Shown here piece after piece: positions 35,121 to 42,972 of a stretch of DNA of 62,603 nt; position 1 is the stretch's first letter, and the number at the start of each line of letters is the position of its first letter. Source of the stretch: Candidatus Hydrogenedentota bacterium. Its GTDB lineage: Bacteria > Hydrogenedentota > Hydrogenedentia > Hydrogenedentales > SLHB01. The notes below the pieces were generated by a model, which saw only the letters and a list, made by a program, of their open reading frames with translations, was not told where the DNA came from and searched no databases. The stretch lies in contig DAOLNV010000006.1 of assembly GCA_035416745.1 (NCBI GenBank), positions 54,758 through 117,360 of the forward strand. The letters run 5' to 3'. Made by a program: the position numbers and the translations under genes.

Positions 35121-35705
35121 GTGCAGAACGATGAGCAAGCCAGTCAGAAGCGCCGCGCACACCTGGCCCGGTTTGCGGGCGGGGGCATGATTGCCGTTGG
35201 CATTCTCGCGTATCTCATCTTAGGGGACGATGTATTCCCCGGAACGTCCTTTAAGGGATGGTGGCTGGCTGCGCTCTCTGTGATGACGGGGTTGTGTTTT
35301 GTCCTGTTTCCGAATGCGCGCTGGGTGCAGAAGGCAGTAAAGGACACGAGCTGGGATGTGTTGGTGATGAATTTTGGGGGCGACCCTCCGCCGCAGGATG
35401 AAGCGGAAGGGGAGAAGGAACCCAAGCCAATGGGCGCCGACGAGGATGTTCGAGCCAGGATCGACGCGCACTTGCCGGGGGTCGACTGGTCCGACCCGAA
35501 ATTGGGCGTATACGAGGGCGACGGTTTCTCGTTCAGATTCAAACTGGGCGGCCAGGAGGAAGATGGGGTATTCCTGGTCCACGTACGCGGGGGAGGCGAG
35601 GCCATCAAGGCGTTGATGCGGGTCGCCAATCCCAACAAATGGACCTTGTTTGACTGCTCTCTTGGTGAATATCTGGACCCGGAGAATCCGTCGCAAGAGG
35701 GATAG
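35121..35705 (+). CDS. Unknown two-helix membrane protein
   Basis: 194 residues; I do not recognise a family. Two adjacent transmembrane helices near residues 18-35 and 46-62 (MIAVGILAYLILG; WWLAALSVMTGLCFVLF) with a short connecting loop, then an acidic linker (QDEAEGEKEP) and a ~90-residue soluble domain (DVRARIDAHLPGVDW..., GVFLVHVRGGGEAIKALMR, WTLFDCSLGEYLDPE). The start is GTG with only a distant purine-rich stretch upstream. First of four consecutive unknown membrane proteins ahead of the NfeD-flotillin pair. Confidence 0.7.
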   Translation: MQNDEQASQKRRAHLARFAGGGMIAVGILAYLILGDDVFPGTSFKGWWLAALSVMTGLCFVLFPNARWVQKAVKDTSWDVLVMNFGGDPPPQDEAEGEKEPKPMGADEDVRARIDAHLPGVDWSDPKLGVYEGDGFSFRFKLGGQEEDGVFLVHVRGGGEAIKALMRVANPNKWTLFDCSLGEYLDPENPSQEG

Positions 35706-35791
35706 GAGGGGCTTGAGGAACTTCGCGATCAATACATCGGCACACGGGAGAAAAAAACAAAACCTGATGCGGGCAACAAAATTGTGGGCGA

Positions 35792-35837
35792 GGGACTGAC
35801 CCAAGGTTTTGCGAAGCAAGACCGCGTGGTCTGTCCC
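35792..35837. repeat. REP-like nested palindrome
   Basis: Outer arms GGGACTGACC/GGTCTGTCCC (one mismatch) enclose inner arms GGTTTTGC/GCAAGACC with a GAA loop, so 46 nt fold into a nested hairpin. It sits in the 203-bp gap between two unknown membrane-protein genes. The AGGAGGGG at the previous stop and in-frame codons after the TAG look coincidental. It resembles REP/MITE elements; no transposase is nearby. Confidence 0.55.
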
Positions 35838-35908
35838 GAGCCGCTGTGACATGGCGGAGCCGGGCGGGTCTTCGCGACCCGAGGGGTCGCTGATGTGAGG
35901 TTCAGACA

Positions 35909-36589
35909 ATGCGAGACACGATTCCGATCATTGCGCGATTTGCCCTTGGCGGGGCGGAGGAGCCCGGCGCAACCGTGTTGAAAGACCCAATCGGCACCCT
36001 GCTGATAGCCGCCGTCGCGATTGTGATCCTGGCCGGCCTGACGGGCCGGGGGATATTTCGAAGAAGCCCGAGAGGACGAGGGTCCGGGTCCAGCAGGTCT
36101 TCCATCGTGGACACTGCGGTGATCTGTGTGTTTCTCGCGTGTTTGGCTGTCCTGTTCATGACCCGGTCCGCCGTGTGGGCTATCCCGGCCCTGGCGGCGT
36201 GGGCCATCGGGTATGTCTTTCAGGAGCGCAGGAAACGCCGCCATGCAGCCGATGAAGAGGAACTGCGCATACGAAATGCTCTCAACCACCCGGGCGTATT
36301 CGACACTCCGCCGCCCCAGGACCTTGACGCGGCCGACGGCGACACGGTGGACATCTACGACGCCGGGGCCTGCACGTACCTCGGCCGTTTCCCGAAATCC
36401 GATATGCGGCAGATTGCGGATCAGTTCGAAGGAGACAATGGGTCCAATGACGTGTTTATCGGCCATTGGCATATCCCGGACACCGAGTTGAGCCCGGCCT
36501 TCGCCGCGGCGTTGAAAGCCGCCTTTGACGAACGCGATTACCTCGTCCTGCGCTGGATGCCGACGGCGGAAAAGAAGCACGGACAATGA
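35909..36589 (+). CDS. Unknown membrane protein
   Basis: 226 residues, unrecognised. One hydrophobic helix near residues 27-45 (TLLIAAVAIVILAGLTG) and two more near 66-105 (VICVFLACLAVLFM, AVWAIPALAAWAIGYVF), then a ~110-residue charged soluble domain (VDIYDAGACTYLGRFPKSDM, DVFIGHWHIPDTELSPAF). Start ATG with GTGAGG upstream. The last codons overlap the next gene by 4 bp (ATGA), so these two are translated together. Confidence 0.7.
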   Translation: MRDTIPIIARFALGGAEEPGATVLKDPIGTLLIAAVAIVILAGLTGRGIFRRSPRGRGSGSSRSSIVDTAVICVFLACLAVLFMTRSAVWAIPALAAWAIGYVFQERRKRRHAADEEELRIRNALNHPGVFDTPPPQDLDAADGDTVDIYDAGACTYLGRFPKSDMRQIADQFEGDNGSNDVFIGHWHIPDTELSPAFAAALKAAFDERDYLVLRWMPTAEKKHGQ

Positions 36590-37146
36590 TACGGGCCGTG
36601 TGCGGTGCGGTGTGGGGTTCTGTTTCGAGGGTCATGGACACGGTGTTGGCGCCGTTCCGTCCTATCGCGCGGTTTTTGTGTCGGCCCCATTGGTTTTTCA
36701 CGTGCGCGTCCGTGTTGTACATAACCGTCTTCTTTCTTGCTATTTTCGATGTACTCTCCCCGCCGGAAGAGGGACTTTGGGGCATTCCCCCTATGTGGGC
36801 CTGCGGGGCAGGAGCGGTGTTCCTCCCGTTCTTGGCAGTGTGCTCATGGATAGAAAGACACCGGGACGCAGTCCGCCGTGAAGAGCATCGGCGGGAGTTG
36901 GCGGAGGTGCAGGGGGCGCTTGTCGTGCCGGTGACTCGGGAAGAAGCGCACGCGATGATTGCCCGGTGCTGCTGTGCGCTCGGCTTGGATGAAACCCCGT
37001 ACATCGCCAAGTTCGACATCAAGTACGACTATTTGCAGCAATGGGAGCCGAGTGAAGTGTGGTACTACGAACATGCCGCGCACTGCGGGTTCGCAGTGGT
37101 TCGCGATGGAGAGGTTCTCTGGTATGCGCCATGGTCGAGCGCGTAG
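36586..37146 (+). CDS. Unknown membrane protein
   Basis: 186 residues, unrecognised. Two transmembrane helices near residues 37-58 (FFTCASVLYITVFFLAIFDV) and 70-86 (WACGAGAVFLPFLAVCSW), then a charged helix (RHRDAVRREEHRRELAEVQ) and a domain containing MIARCCCALGLDETPYI and WYYEHAAHCGFAVVRDG. Same layout (two N-terminal helices, soluble C-terminus) as the 35121 protein but without obvious sequence similarity. Coupled to the previous gene by a 4-bp overlap. Confidence 0.7.
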   Translation: MIRAVCGAVWGSVSRVMDTVLAPFRPIARFLCRPHWFFTCASVLYITVFFLAIFDVLSPPEEGLWGIPPMWACGAGAVFLPFLAVCSWIERHRDAVRREEHRRELAEVQGALVVPVTREEAHAMIARCCCALGLDETPYIAKFDIKYDYLQQWEPSEVWYYEHAAHCGFAVVRDGEVLWYAPWSSA

Positions 37147-37199
37147 GCGGTTCTCGAGAGGATTGGCCGAAGGTTTATGCGGAGCAGAGGACTGATGAC

Positions 37200-37946
37200 G
37201 TGAGCGAGCAGAGCAGCAAGAATCCCGTGCCGACCTTCATCTTTTGTCTTGTTTTCTACTTGATGGCGGCCATGATGCTGTGTATCGAGTTCTTGCCTCC
37301 TGAGGCGCAGGCCATCTTCGGGGGCAATTGGGAACGGCACGGGGACACCTTGTACTTCACGCTTACCTTTGCCGCAATCAGCCTTCTGATAGCGGTGGCC
37401 CTGCACGTCTATTTCTATCGAAGGAATCGGGAGCGGTTCGATGTCCGCGCCTTTCGCTTTGTGGCGATGCTCATGGCTGGCATCATGGCGGCGGATGTCC
37501 TGGTCTCGATAGTCGTTTCCCGCACCACGGGTCTGCCGCCTGATGTTCTGGCGCGGAAATTTGACAAGACCGTGGGGTGGCTCTCCGTGTCTGTTTTGTC
37601 GTTCCTCGTGCTCGTGGGCATTCTTGTGGCTGGGTACGTGTATTTCACGATAAAGTACGGCGCGGGCAACCGTATGGCGAGCAAAATCGAGTCCGGTGAT
37701 TTCGCTGGCGCGATCCGCATTGGCGAGGCGCGACCGCCCCGTAAGCGCGATTTCCTGGTCACGTACAACCTCGCCGTTGCGTATGGGTACGCCGGCGAAA
37801 TGGACAAAGCGCGAAAACTCCAGGCCCTTATCGAGCAGACGCGAGAGTTGCCTAAGAACTGCACGCAGGAGGTTTTTGAGCAGTTCGTCCAAAACCTCAG
37901 GAAGGTTATCGAGGAGGGGGAAACCGCGGGGAACAGAGAGCCCTGA
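37200..37946 (+). CDS. Four-helix membrane protein with TPR-like C-terminus
   Basis: 248 residues. Four hydrophobic helices (PTFIFCLVFYLMAAMML; TLYFTLTFAAISLLIAVALH; FVAMLMAGIMAADVLVSIVV; WLSVSVLSFLVLVGILVAGY), then a soluble region with helix pairs reminiscent of TPRs (VTYNLAVAYGYAGEMDKARKL). Family unknown. Start chosen as GTG after GGAGCAGAGGAC; Met at 37131 would overlap the previous gene. Last of the four-gene unknown membrane set. Confidence 0.65.
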   Translation: MSEQSSKNPVPTFIFCLVFYLMAAMMLCIEFLPPEAQAIFGGNWERHGDTLYFTLTFAAISLLIAVALHVYFYRRNRERFDVRAFRFVAMLMAGIMAADVLVSIVVSRTTGLPPDVLARKFDKTVGWLSVSVLSFLVLVGILVAGYVYFTIKYGAGNRMASKIESGDFAGAIRIGEARPPRKRDFLVTYNLAVAYGYAGEMDKARKLQALIEQTRELPKNCTQEVFEQFVQNLRKVIEEGETAGNREP

Positions 37947-37981
37947 CCCTGGCACGGGACGCCACGGCAAAACCTATCAGC

Positions 37982-38090
37982 AATTCTGACCAGAATTCGT
38001 GCACTTGGCATGCCCCTTAATCTCGCGAGATGAAGTATGTAAGCAGAATCGCCCGAAGCAGATATCTGTCTGCCCGCCAGGTCTGGCGGG
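37982..38090. repeat. Two perfect short palindromes in a 382-bp gap
   Basis: AATTCTG-AC-CAGAATT (37982-37997) and CCCGCCAG-GT-CTGGCGGG (38073-38090). Their 2-nt centres suit dimeric protein binding better than RNA hairpins, but the first could also close the upstream transcript. Nothing else definite is seen in 37947-38328. Confidence 0.4.
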
Positions 38091-38328
38091 ACCTGCCGCG
38101 AGGCGACTTCCTCATCCGGCGAATAATCCGCCTTGCCCGGTGTAATTACAGGCGGTGGAGATTGAACCACGGGCGCGCGAGGTCTCGTGCGCGGAGCAAT
38201 ACCATGTGGCTGAATGCCATTGACTTTTCCCTGTATGGACGCGCTAGACTTGCGCAAGGGGTTGTTGCGCCGCGGGAGCGTGCGATTGCGCGATGCGCGT
38301 CAGAGGCACGACATAAGGAGGGCCAGAC

Positions 38329-39024
38329 ATGATTACGGTCTTCATCATCTGCGCCACACTCGGGAGCACCGTTCTGGTCGTTCAGTTCATCTTGCTTCTC
38401 TTCGGGGTGGGTTTCGGCCACGACATTGGCGACGGTCATTCCGTGGACTTCAGCGGCGAGCATGACGTTTCGTTTGGCGACCAGCACTTCGAATTTGGAG
38501 GCGACCATGATGGCGGCGCCATAGGCGACCACGATATGGGCGCGGACGGCCACCTGGATGCCGCCCACGGCCATGACGTTCACGATCACGGCTCGTCGTG
38601 GTTTTTCAGCGTGTTGTCGGTGCGGTCGGTCGTTGCCGCGCTGGCGTTCTTCGGGCTGGCGGGCCTGGCCATGGATGCGGGCGGCGCGCCGCCTTACATA
38701 GCGTTCGTAGTGGCGTGCGGAGCCGGAGCGGTGGCCATGGTCATCGTCGCATGGCTCATGCGCCTGCTCTACAGCATCGATTCCGAAGGCAACGTGCACA
38801 TCGAAAGCGCTGTCGGGCTGCCGGCCTCCGTCTACTTGCGCATACCGGGCAAGCGCTCCGGCGCCGGCAAGGTGACCGTGAAAGTACAGAACCGCACCAT
38901 GGAGTATCTTGCCATGACGGACGGCGGCGCGCTGCCGACCGGGGCGCCCGTCATGGTGGTTGGCATTATTGGGCCGGACACCTTGGAGGTCGCTTCGGTC
39001 CCCGAGGGGAAGGAGAAACACTGA
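38329..39024 (+). CDS. NfeD-like membrane protein with His/Asp-rich loop
   Basis: 231 residues. Layout: N-terminal helix (VFIICATLGSTVLVVQFILL), a ~60-residue loop extremely rich in His, Asp and Gly (GEHDVSFGDQHFEFGGDHD and similar, to ~residue 90), two further helices (SVVAALAFFGLAGLAM; YIAFVVACGAGAVAMVIVAW), then a C-terminal OB-like domain with ESAVGLPASVYLRIPG and PTGAPVMVVGIIGPDTLEV as in NfeD/YuaF proteins. These partner flotillins in membrane microdomains. SD AAGGAGGGCC. The flotillin gene starts 2 nt after its stop codon. The His/Asp loop could bind divalent metal. Confidence 0.78.
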   Translation: MITVFIICATLGSTVLVVQFILLLFGVGFGHDIGDGHSVDFSGEHDVSFGDQHFEFGGDHDGGAIGDHDMGADGHLDAAHGHDVHDHGSSWFFSVLSVRSVVAALAFFGLAGLAMDAGGAPPYIAFVVACGAGAVAMVIVAWLMRLLYSIDSEGNVHIESAVGLPASVYLRIPGKRSGAGKVTVKVQNRTMEYLAMTDGGALPTGAPVMVVGIIGPDTLEVASVPEGKEKH

Positions 39025-39025
39025 C

Positions 39026-40603
39026 ATGCCGTACGTCGTCCTGATGATTGGGCTGGTAATTGTATTTTTCCTCAGCATTCTGCTGTTGCTTACCAGCCGG
39101 TACAAGCGGTGCCCGAGTAACCGCGTGCTCGTAATCTACGGTAAGGGAACCGGCAACACCCCGGCCCGGTGCATTCACGGCGGGGCGAAATTCGTGATGC
39201 CGCTGTTTCAGGACTTTGCGTATCTCAGCCTGGAACCGTTCCAGATAGCGATTCCGCTCAAGGACGCGCTGTCTATCGAGAACATCCGCGTCAGTGTTCC
39301 CAGCGTGTTCACGGTAGCCATTGGCACCCAGCCCGAGATCATGCAGAACGCGGCCATCCGCCTGCTCGGTCTGGACGCGCAGGAGATAAAGCATCAGGCG
39401 GAAGACATCATCTTTGGACAGTTGCGCCAGGTGATCGCCTCGATGAGCATCGAGGACATCAACCGCGATCGCGACAAGTTCCTGCACAACATCCAGTCTT
39501 CTCTCGAACCTGAACTCCGCAAGATCGGCATGGTGTTGATCAATGTGAACATCACCGACATCACCGACGAGTCGGGCTACATCGAGGCCATCGGGCAGAA
39601 GGCCGCTTCACAGGCGATCCAGCAGGCCCGCGGCGATGTGGCCGAGGAGGTGAAGCTCGGTGAAATCCGCGTCGCGGAAGCCGAACGCGACAAGGTGGTC
39701 AGTGTCGCCGAAGCCAGCAAAGAACGCGAGATCGGCACGCGTGCCGCCTCGCGCGACCAGGCGGTGCGCATCGCCGAACTGGCCAAGGAACAGACTGTCG
39801 GCGAACAACAGGCCGCTTTCCAGCGCGACGCAGCCGTGAAAGACGCCGAGCGCGAGATGCGCGTGCGCGTTGCGGGGGCCAATGCGGCGGCCATCGCGGG
39901 CGAAAACGAAGCGAAAGCCACCGTGGCCGGTTCCAACGCGGGTCTGCAGGTCAAAGAAGCTGAGGCATACCAGCTCGGCGAGACCCGCAAGCGCGAGGCT
40001 GAGGCAGCCGTGCTCGAGGCTCAATACCGTGCTCAGGCCAAAGCCGCCATCGCCGACGCCGAACGCGTGGAAGCCACGCGCCGCGCCGAACTGGAGGCTC
40101 CGGCCAAGGCCCAGAAGGCCAAGACCATCGTCGAGGCCGAGGCCGAAGCCGAGAAACGCCGCATCGAAGCCGAAGGCCAGGCCGCGGCCATCTTCGCCAA
40201 ACTTGAAGCGGAGGCCAAGGGGCAATTCGAAATGCTGGCCAGGAAAGGCGACGGTCTGCGGCGCATCATCGAAGCGTGCGGCGGCGCCCACGAGGCCTTC
40301 CAGCTGCTCATGCTCGAACACCTCGATACGCTGGCCCAGACCTCGGCCCAGGCCATCTCGAACATCAAGTTCGACAAGGTCGTCGTCTGGGAAAACGGCG
40401 GCGACGGCCAGGGAAGCAATACCTCCAACTTCCTTCGAAACCTGTCACATACCCTGCCGCCGATGTTGCAGGTCATGAAAGAGATCGGCGGCATCGAGGT
40501 CCCCGAATACCTGGCGAAGCTGACGCCTGACAGCGCGAACGAGGCCCCGGCCGCCAAGGAACCGGCCGGCAGAGAAGCCAAAAGCGGAGCGCCCGAAGCG
40601 TAA
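39026..40603 (+). CDS. Flotillin-family protein
   Basis: 525 residues. N-terminal membrane anchor (VVLMIGLVIVFFLSILLLLT), SPFH/PHB domain (~residues 25-200: LSLEPFQIAIPLKDALSIEN, ...ELRKIGMVLINVNITDI), and a long Ala/Glu-rich coiled coil (~210-410: EAERDKVVSVAEASKERE and similar) typical of flotillin oligomerisation. Flotillins scaffold lipid microdomains and protein complexes. Start: ATG two bases after the NfeD-like stop, with GGGGAAGGAG upstream. The four unknown membrane proteins directly before the pair may be its clients, but this is inference. Confidence 0.92.
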   Translation: MPYVVLMIGLVIVFFLSILLLLTSRYKRCPSNRVLVIYGKGTGNTPARCIHGGAKFVMPLFQDFAYLSLEPFQIAIPLKDALSIENIRVSVPSVFTVAIGTQPEIMQNAAIRLLGLDAQEIKHQAEDIIFGQLRQVIASMSIEDINRDRDKFLHNIQSSLEPELRKIGMVLINVNITDITDESGYIEAIGQKAASQAIQQARGDVAEEVKLGEIRVAEAERDKVVSVAEASKEREIGTRAASRDQAVRIAELAKEQTVGEQQAAFQRDAAVKDAEREMRVRVAGANAAAIAGENEAKATVAGSNAGLQVKEAEAYQLGETRKREAEAAVLEAQYRAQAKAAIADAERVEATRRAELEAPAKAQKAKTIVEAEAEAEKRRIEAEGQAAAIFAKLEAEAKGQFEMLARKGDGLRRIIEACGGAHEAFQLLMLEHLDTLAQTSAQAISNIKFDKVVVWENGGDGQGSNTSNFLRNLSHTLPPMLQVMKEIGGIEVPEYLAKLTPDSANEAPAAKEPAGREAKSGAPEA

Positions 40604-40626
40604 ACAGCGCGTCAACTGAATATCCG

Positions 40627-40658
40627 GGCCGCGCGTCTCCCCCCGGGGTCGCGCGGCC
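40627..40658 (+). terminator. Terminator after the flotillin gene
   Basis: Stem GGCCGCGCG/CGCGCGGCC with a 14-nt C/G-rich loop, followed by TTGCTTCC; 23 nt past the flotillin stop. Confidence 0.65.
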
Positions 40659-40695
40659 TTGCTTCCACAGAGCAAATGGAAACGTCTTGGAAAAG

Positions 40696-40748
40696 CTCGC
40701 GGCGGGACAAACCGAATACAGGGAAGGCCCGCCGCGAGAGCCGTGTCA
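40696..40748 (-). terminator. Inverted repeat after the sulfatase-like gene
   Basis: Perfect 11-bp arms CTCGCGGCGGG/CCCGCCGCGAG separated by 31 nt, ending 4 bp before the stop codon region of the minus-strand sulfatase-like gene. With the hairpin at 40627 it separates two convergent transcription units. Confidence 0.55.
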
Positions 40749-40752
40749 GGGG

Positions 40753-42099
40753 TTAACTTCTTGCGCGGCGGCGTTGCCACTGTCTGCCGAGGGTCAGGCC
40801 GTGCGCGAGAAGGGGATCGCGGGTGAGCCCTTTAGCGCGCATCTTTTCCGCTACCCAGTTCTCGATGGTTGTTTCGCACCTCCGGGCAACGTCCGGCCGT
40901 TCCTCCGCCACGTTGCGGAACTCGCGGGGGTCTTCGCGAAGGTCGTACAACTCGCGCGCCGGCGTGCCGTAGAAATCCGGTTGCCGGGCCACGATGAATT
41001 TGTAGTCGAGCGTGCGCAGGCCCCATTTCATCTGCCAGGTGCATTCCTGGCAGACCACGAACTCGCGCACAGGCTTGTCGCGCGTTCCTTCCAGGAGCGA
41101 TACGAGCGAGAGTCCCTCCATCTCCTTGGGCGCCTCGAGCCCGCAAAGGGCCACGATGGTCGGAGCGAGATCGACGTGGGCGGTCAACTGCGCCACGCGG
41201 CCGGGCCTGAGATCCGGATGATGGATGATCAGCGGCACGTGCACGGTTCCCTCGTAGAGTCCGTGGTGGTCAAAGAAGATGCCGTGGCGGAACATCATTT
41301 CCCCGTGGTCGCTGGTGACGGCAAGCAGCGTGCGCTCCAACAGACCCAGCCGGTCGAGAGTTTCGATGACCCGGGCAATGCCCTCGTCGCAATAACGGAT
41401 CTCGGAGTCGTACAAGGCTTCGACGTACTCGGCGTCGGTCACGGTCTTGCCGCGCACGAGTTTGTTGAGCCAGGTCTCGCTCCAGACTTTTCCCAGGGGA
41501 TGCCTGGCAAGCTTCTCGAGCGAGGTGTTGGCGGGGTCGCAGGGGTCTTTCCCCCGGTCGTAGAACAGCCGCCGGTACGCCCGGGGCGGCATGTAGGGCG
41601 TATGCGGGTCCCAGTAGTGGATGAACAGAAAGAAGGGTTCCTCGGCGTTCTGCTCGAGCCAGGGGAGGGCGCGGTTGTTGATGTCGCGGTTGTCGCAATT
41701 GATGCTCAGGGGGCGGCGCGAAGCGGGGTCGATGTAGTACTCATAGCCGCGGCCGAATCCCTGGTGCCATGGGGCCAGGTTGTCGATGGCGCACGTTGTA
41801 TAACCGGCCTTTTGAAGCAGGGCGGGCAGCCAGGGGACCGTATTGCGCAAGGGCACCCTGCCGCCATGCGCCACGATGCCGTGCGTGACCGAATACTGTC
41901 CGCTGCCCAGCGTGGCAAAGGCCGGATGCGTGGGGATGGCGGACGCGATGTGCTGCTCGCAGACCACGGATTCGCGGGCGAGCGCATCGAGGTTGGGCGA
42001 CGTGTTCCGGTGGTACCCGTAACAGCCAAGGTGGTCCGCCCGCAGCGTGTCCACGACAACTAAAACGACGTTCAAAGATGCTCTCATACGTTGTTCCAT
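40753..42099 (-). CDS. Sulfatase-like alkaline-phosphatase-superfamily hydrolase with Thr nucleophile
   Basis: 448 residues. Metal site Asp in VVLVVVDTLRADHLGCYGY, the distal metal motif VTSDHGEMMF and a conserved His region (HVPLIIHHPD) identify the superfamily. The nucleophile segment is IPTHPAFATLGSG: aligned with the sulfatase signature C/S-x-P-S-R it has Thr where formylglycine-forming Cys/Ser is required, and the Arg is absent. It is thus more like nucleotide pyrophosphatase/phosphodiesterases and may cleave phospho- rather than sulfate esters. No signal peptide seen. Start ambiguous between ATG 42099 and ATG 42087; both have weak SDs. Confidence 0.85.
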   Translation of the reverse strand: MEQRMRASLNVVLVVVDTLRADHLGCYGYHRNTSPNLDALARESVVCEQHIASAIPTHPAFATLGSGQYSVTHGIVAHGGRVPLRNTVPWLPALLQKAGYTTCAIDNLAPWHQGFGRGYEYYIDPASRRPLSINCDNRDINNRALPWLEQNAEEPFFLFIHYWDPHTPYMPPRAYRRLFYDRGKDPCDPANTSLEKLARHPLGKVWSETWLNKLVRGKTVTDAEYVEALYDSEIRYCDEGIARVIETLDRLGLLERTLLAVTSDHGEMMFRHGIFFDHHGLYEGTVHVPLIIHHPDLRPGRVAQLTAHVDLAPTIVALCGLEAPKEMEGLSLVSLLEGTRDKPVREFVVCQECTWQMKWGLRTLDYKFIVARQPDFYGTPARELYDLREDPREFRNVAEERPDVARRCETTIENWVAEKMRAKGLTRDPLLAHGLTLGRQWQRRRARS

Positions 42100-42492
42100 T
42101 TCGGCTTGCCCCGCCAGTGTCCCCCCGGCGGTAATGCGCTCGAACCAGCTCGGCGGGCGGCATGCAGCCCGATCGTGTAGCACGACAGGAAGGGCTGGTG
42201 CAAGTGATTTCGCCTGCGGGCGGGTCCTCGACGGGCAATCCCGCTCTCAGGAATCCCTGGGGTGAACGGCGCCAAATCGGTCATAGCCTATGCGCACTGA
42301 AAGGGCCGGGCCTCGTTGTGGCGCGAGTGTTCAGCCCGTTCCGGCAGCCAGGCAAGGCTCCGCGACCCGGGTCACCGAGTTGAGAGATGGCGCACTTGGG
42401 GCCGCCGACCGGCTGGATGGCCTTTTTCGAGCGGACGCGCGCCGGCATGCGTGATTTTCGCGGCTGAAACTCCTCGCTCCCGGTCCGCTCAG

Positions 42493-42554
42493 CATGTAGG
42501 CAAATCCCTTACAGGGTGTATAAGGGTTTGACCTGACAAGACATGTAGGCAAAA
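42493..42554. repeat. Direct repeat CATGTAGGCAAA x2 around a small hairpin
   Basis: CATGTAGGCAAA occurs at 42493-42504 and 42542-42553, 49 bp apart. Between them CCCTTA (42506) and TAAGGG (42521) form a hairpin. The second copy ends 13 bp before the -35 of the promoter at 42567, a suitable place for activator sites. Between 42100 and 42490 I see no gene or RNA. Confidence 0.45.
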
Positions 42555-42566
42555 CGACAATCGGGC

Positions 42567-42595
42567 TTGACAATGCAGGGCCGATTTGATAGTAT
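42567..42595 (+). promoter_or_regulatory. Strong sigma70-type promoter of the orphan GspF N-domain gene
   Basis: TTGACA, 17-bp spacer, TAGTAT: the best canonical promoter in the window. Predicted start near 42602 leaves an AT-rich leader of about 145 nt before GTG 42748. Confidence 0.7.
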
Positions 42596-42747
42596 TTTTT
42601 CCGTTATTAGACATATTCTTAGCGCGTTATGTACGCAGTTATGATGTTATATTGATTCCTGGCATTGGGGCGTCATTCACTGTTTCATCTGGTGCGTGGG
42701 ATGTATTGGAATGCGAATCCGTCGGTGCGATAGCCAGGAGGATGATC

Positions 42748-42936
42748 GTGGCCGTATTCAAGTATTCAGCGGTCGTCAAGAATCGCGAGGAGATGTCGGA
42801 ATCAGGCACAATTGTCGCTAGCAACGAACAGCAAGCGCGCGAAAAGCTGGAGCGTCTGGATCTCACGGATGTCCGCCTCAAGCGTATCAGCGGCATTTCG
42901 GGCCTGCTTAAGTCGCTTACCGCGGACATCCGTTAG
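42748..42936 (+). CDS. Orphan GspF N-terminal-domain-like protein, 62 aa
   Basis: 62 residues. MAVFKYSAVVKNREEMSESG continues with TIVASNEQQAREKLERLDL and TDVRLKRI, the pattern of the small beta-alpha domain that begins GspF/PilC proteins (xFxYxAxDxxGxxxxGxixAxsxxxAxxxLxxxgLxxxxI). The transmembrane body is absent: after ~48 residues it ends ISGLLKSLTADIR. Start is GTG with AGGAGG 6 nt upstream; the longer ORF (from 42586) overlaps the promoter leader and is rejected. The GspF at 4220 lacks just this domain. It may work in trans with that platform or with the secretion ATPase, or it may be a relic; the strong promoter argues for function. Confidence 0.7.
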   Translation: MAVFKYSAVVKNREEMSESGTIVASNEQQAREKLERLDLTDVRLKRISGISGLLKSLTADIR

Positions 42937-42972
42937 GAAGCGCAGGGGCCTGGGCTGTTCTCGTGCGGGGGG

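Noticed and set aside
35714..35800. Tiny TTG-start frame behind AGGAGGGG
   Set aside because: 28 codons, only one SD-like match spaced too close; overlaps the palindrome.
35706..35850. In-frame continuation after the TAG of the 35121 gene (possible readthrough)
   Set aside because: About 45 open codons end at a TGA, but the stretch coincides with a REP-like palindrome; readthrough is not supported by other signs.
38030..38332. 100-codon frame ending on the NfeD-like start (ATGA)
   Set aside because: Very Arg-rich, no SD, crosses two palindromes; the overlap is probably chance.
42100..42490. Possible tRNA or small RNA
   Set aside because: No cloverleaf, no GTTCGA-type T-loop and no conserved riboswitch blocks could be found.
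42586..42747. N-terminal 54-codon extension of the orphan GspF-N gene
   Set aside because: It begins inside the promoter, is not GspF-like, and the SD AGGAGG fits GTG 42748.
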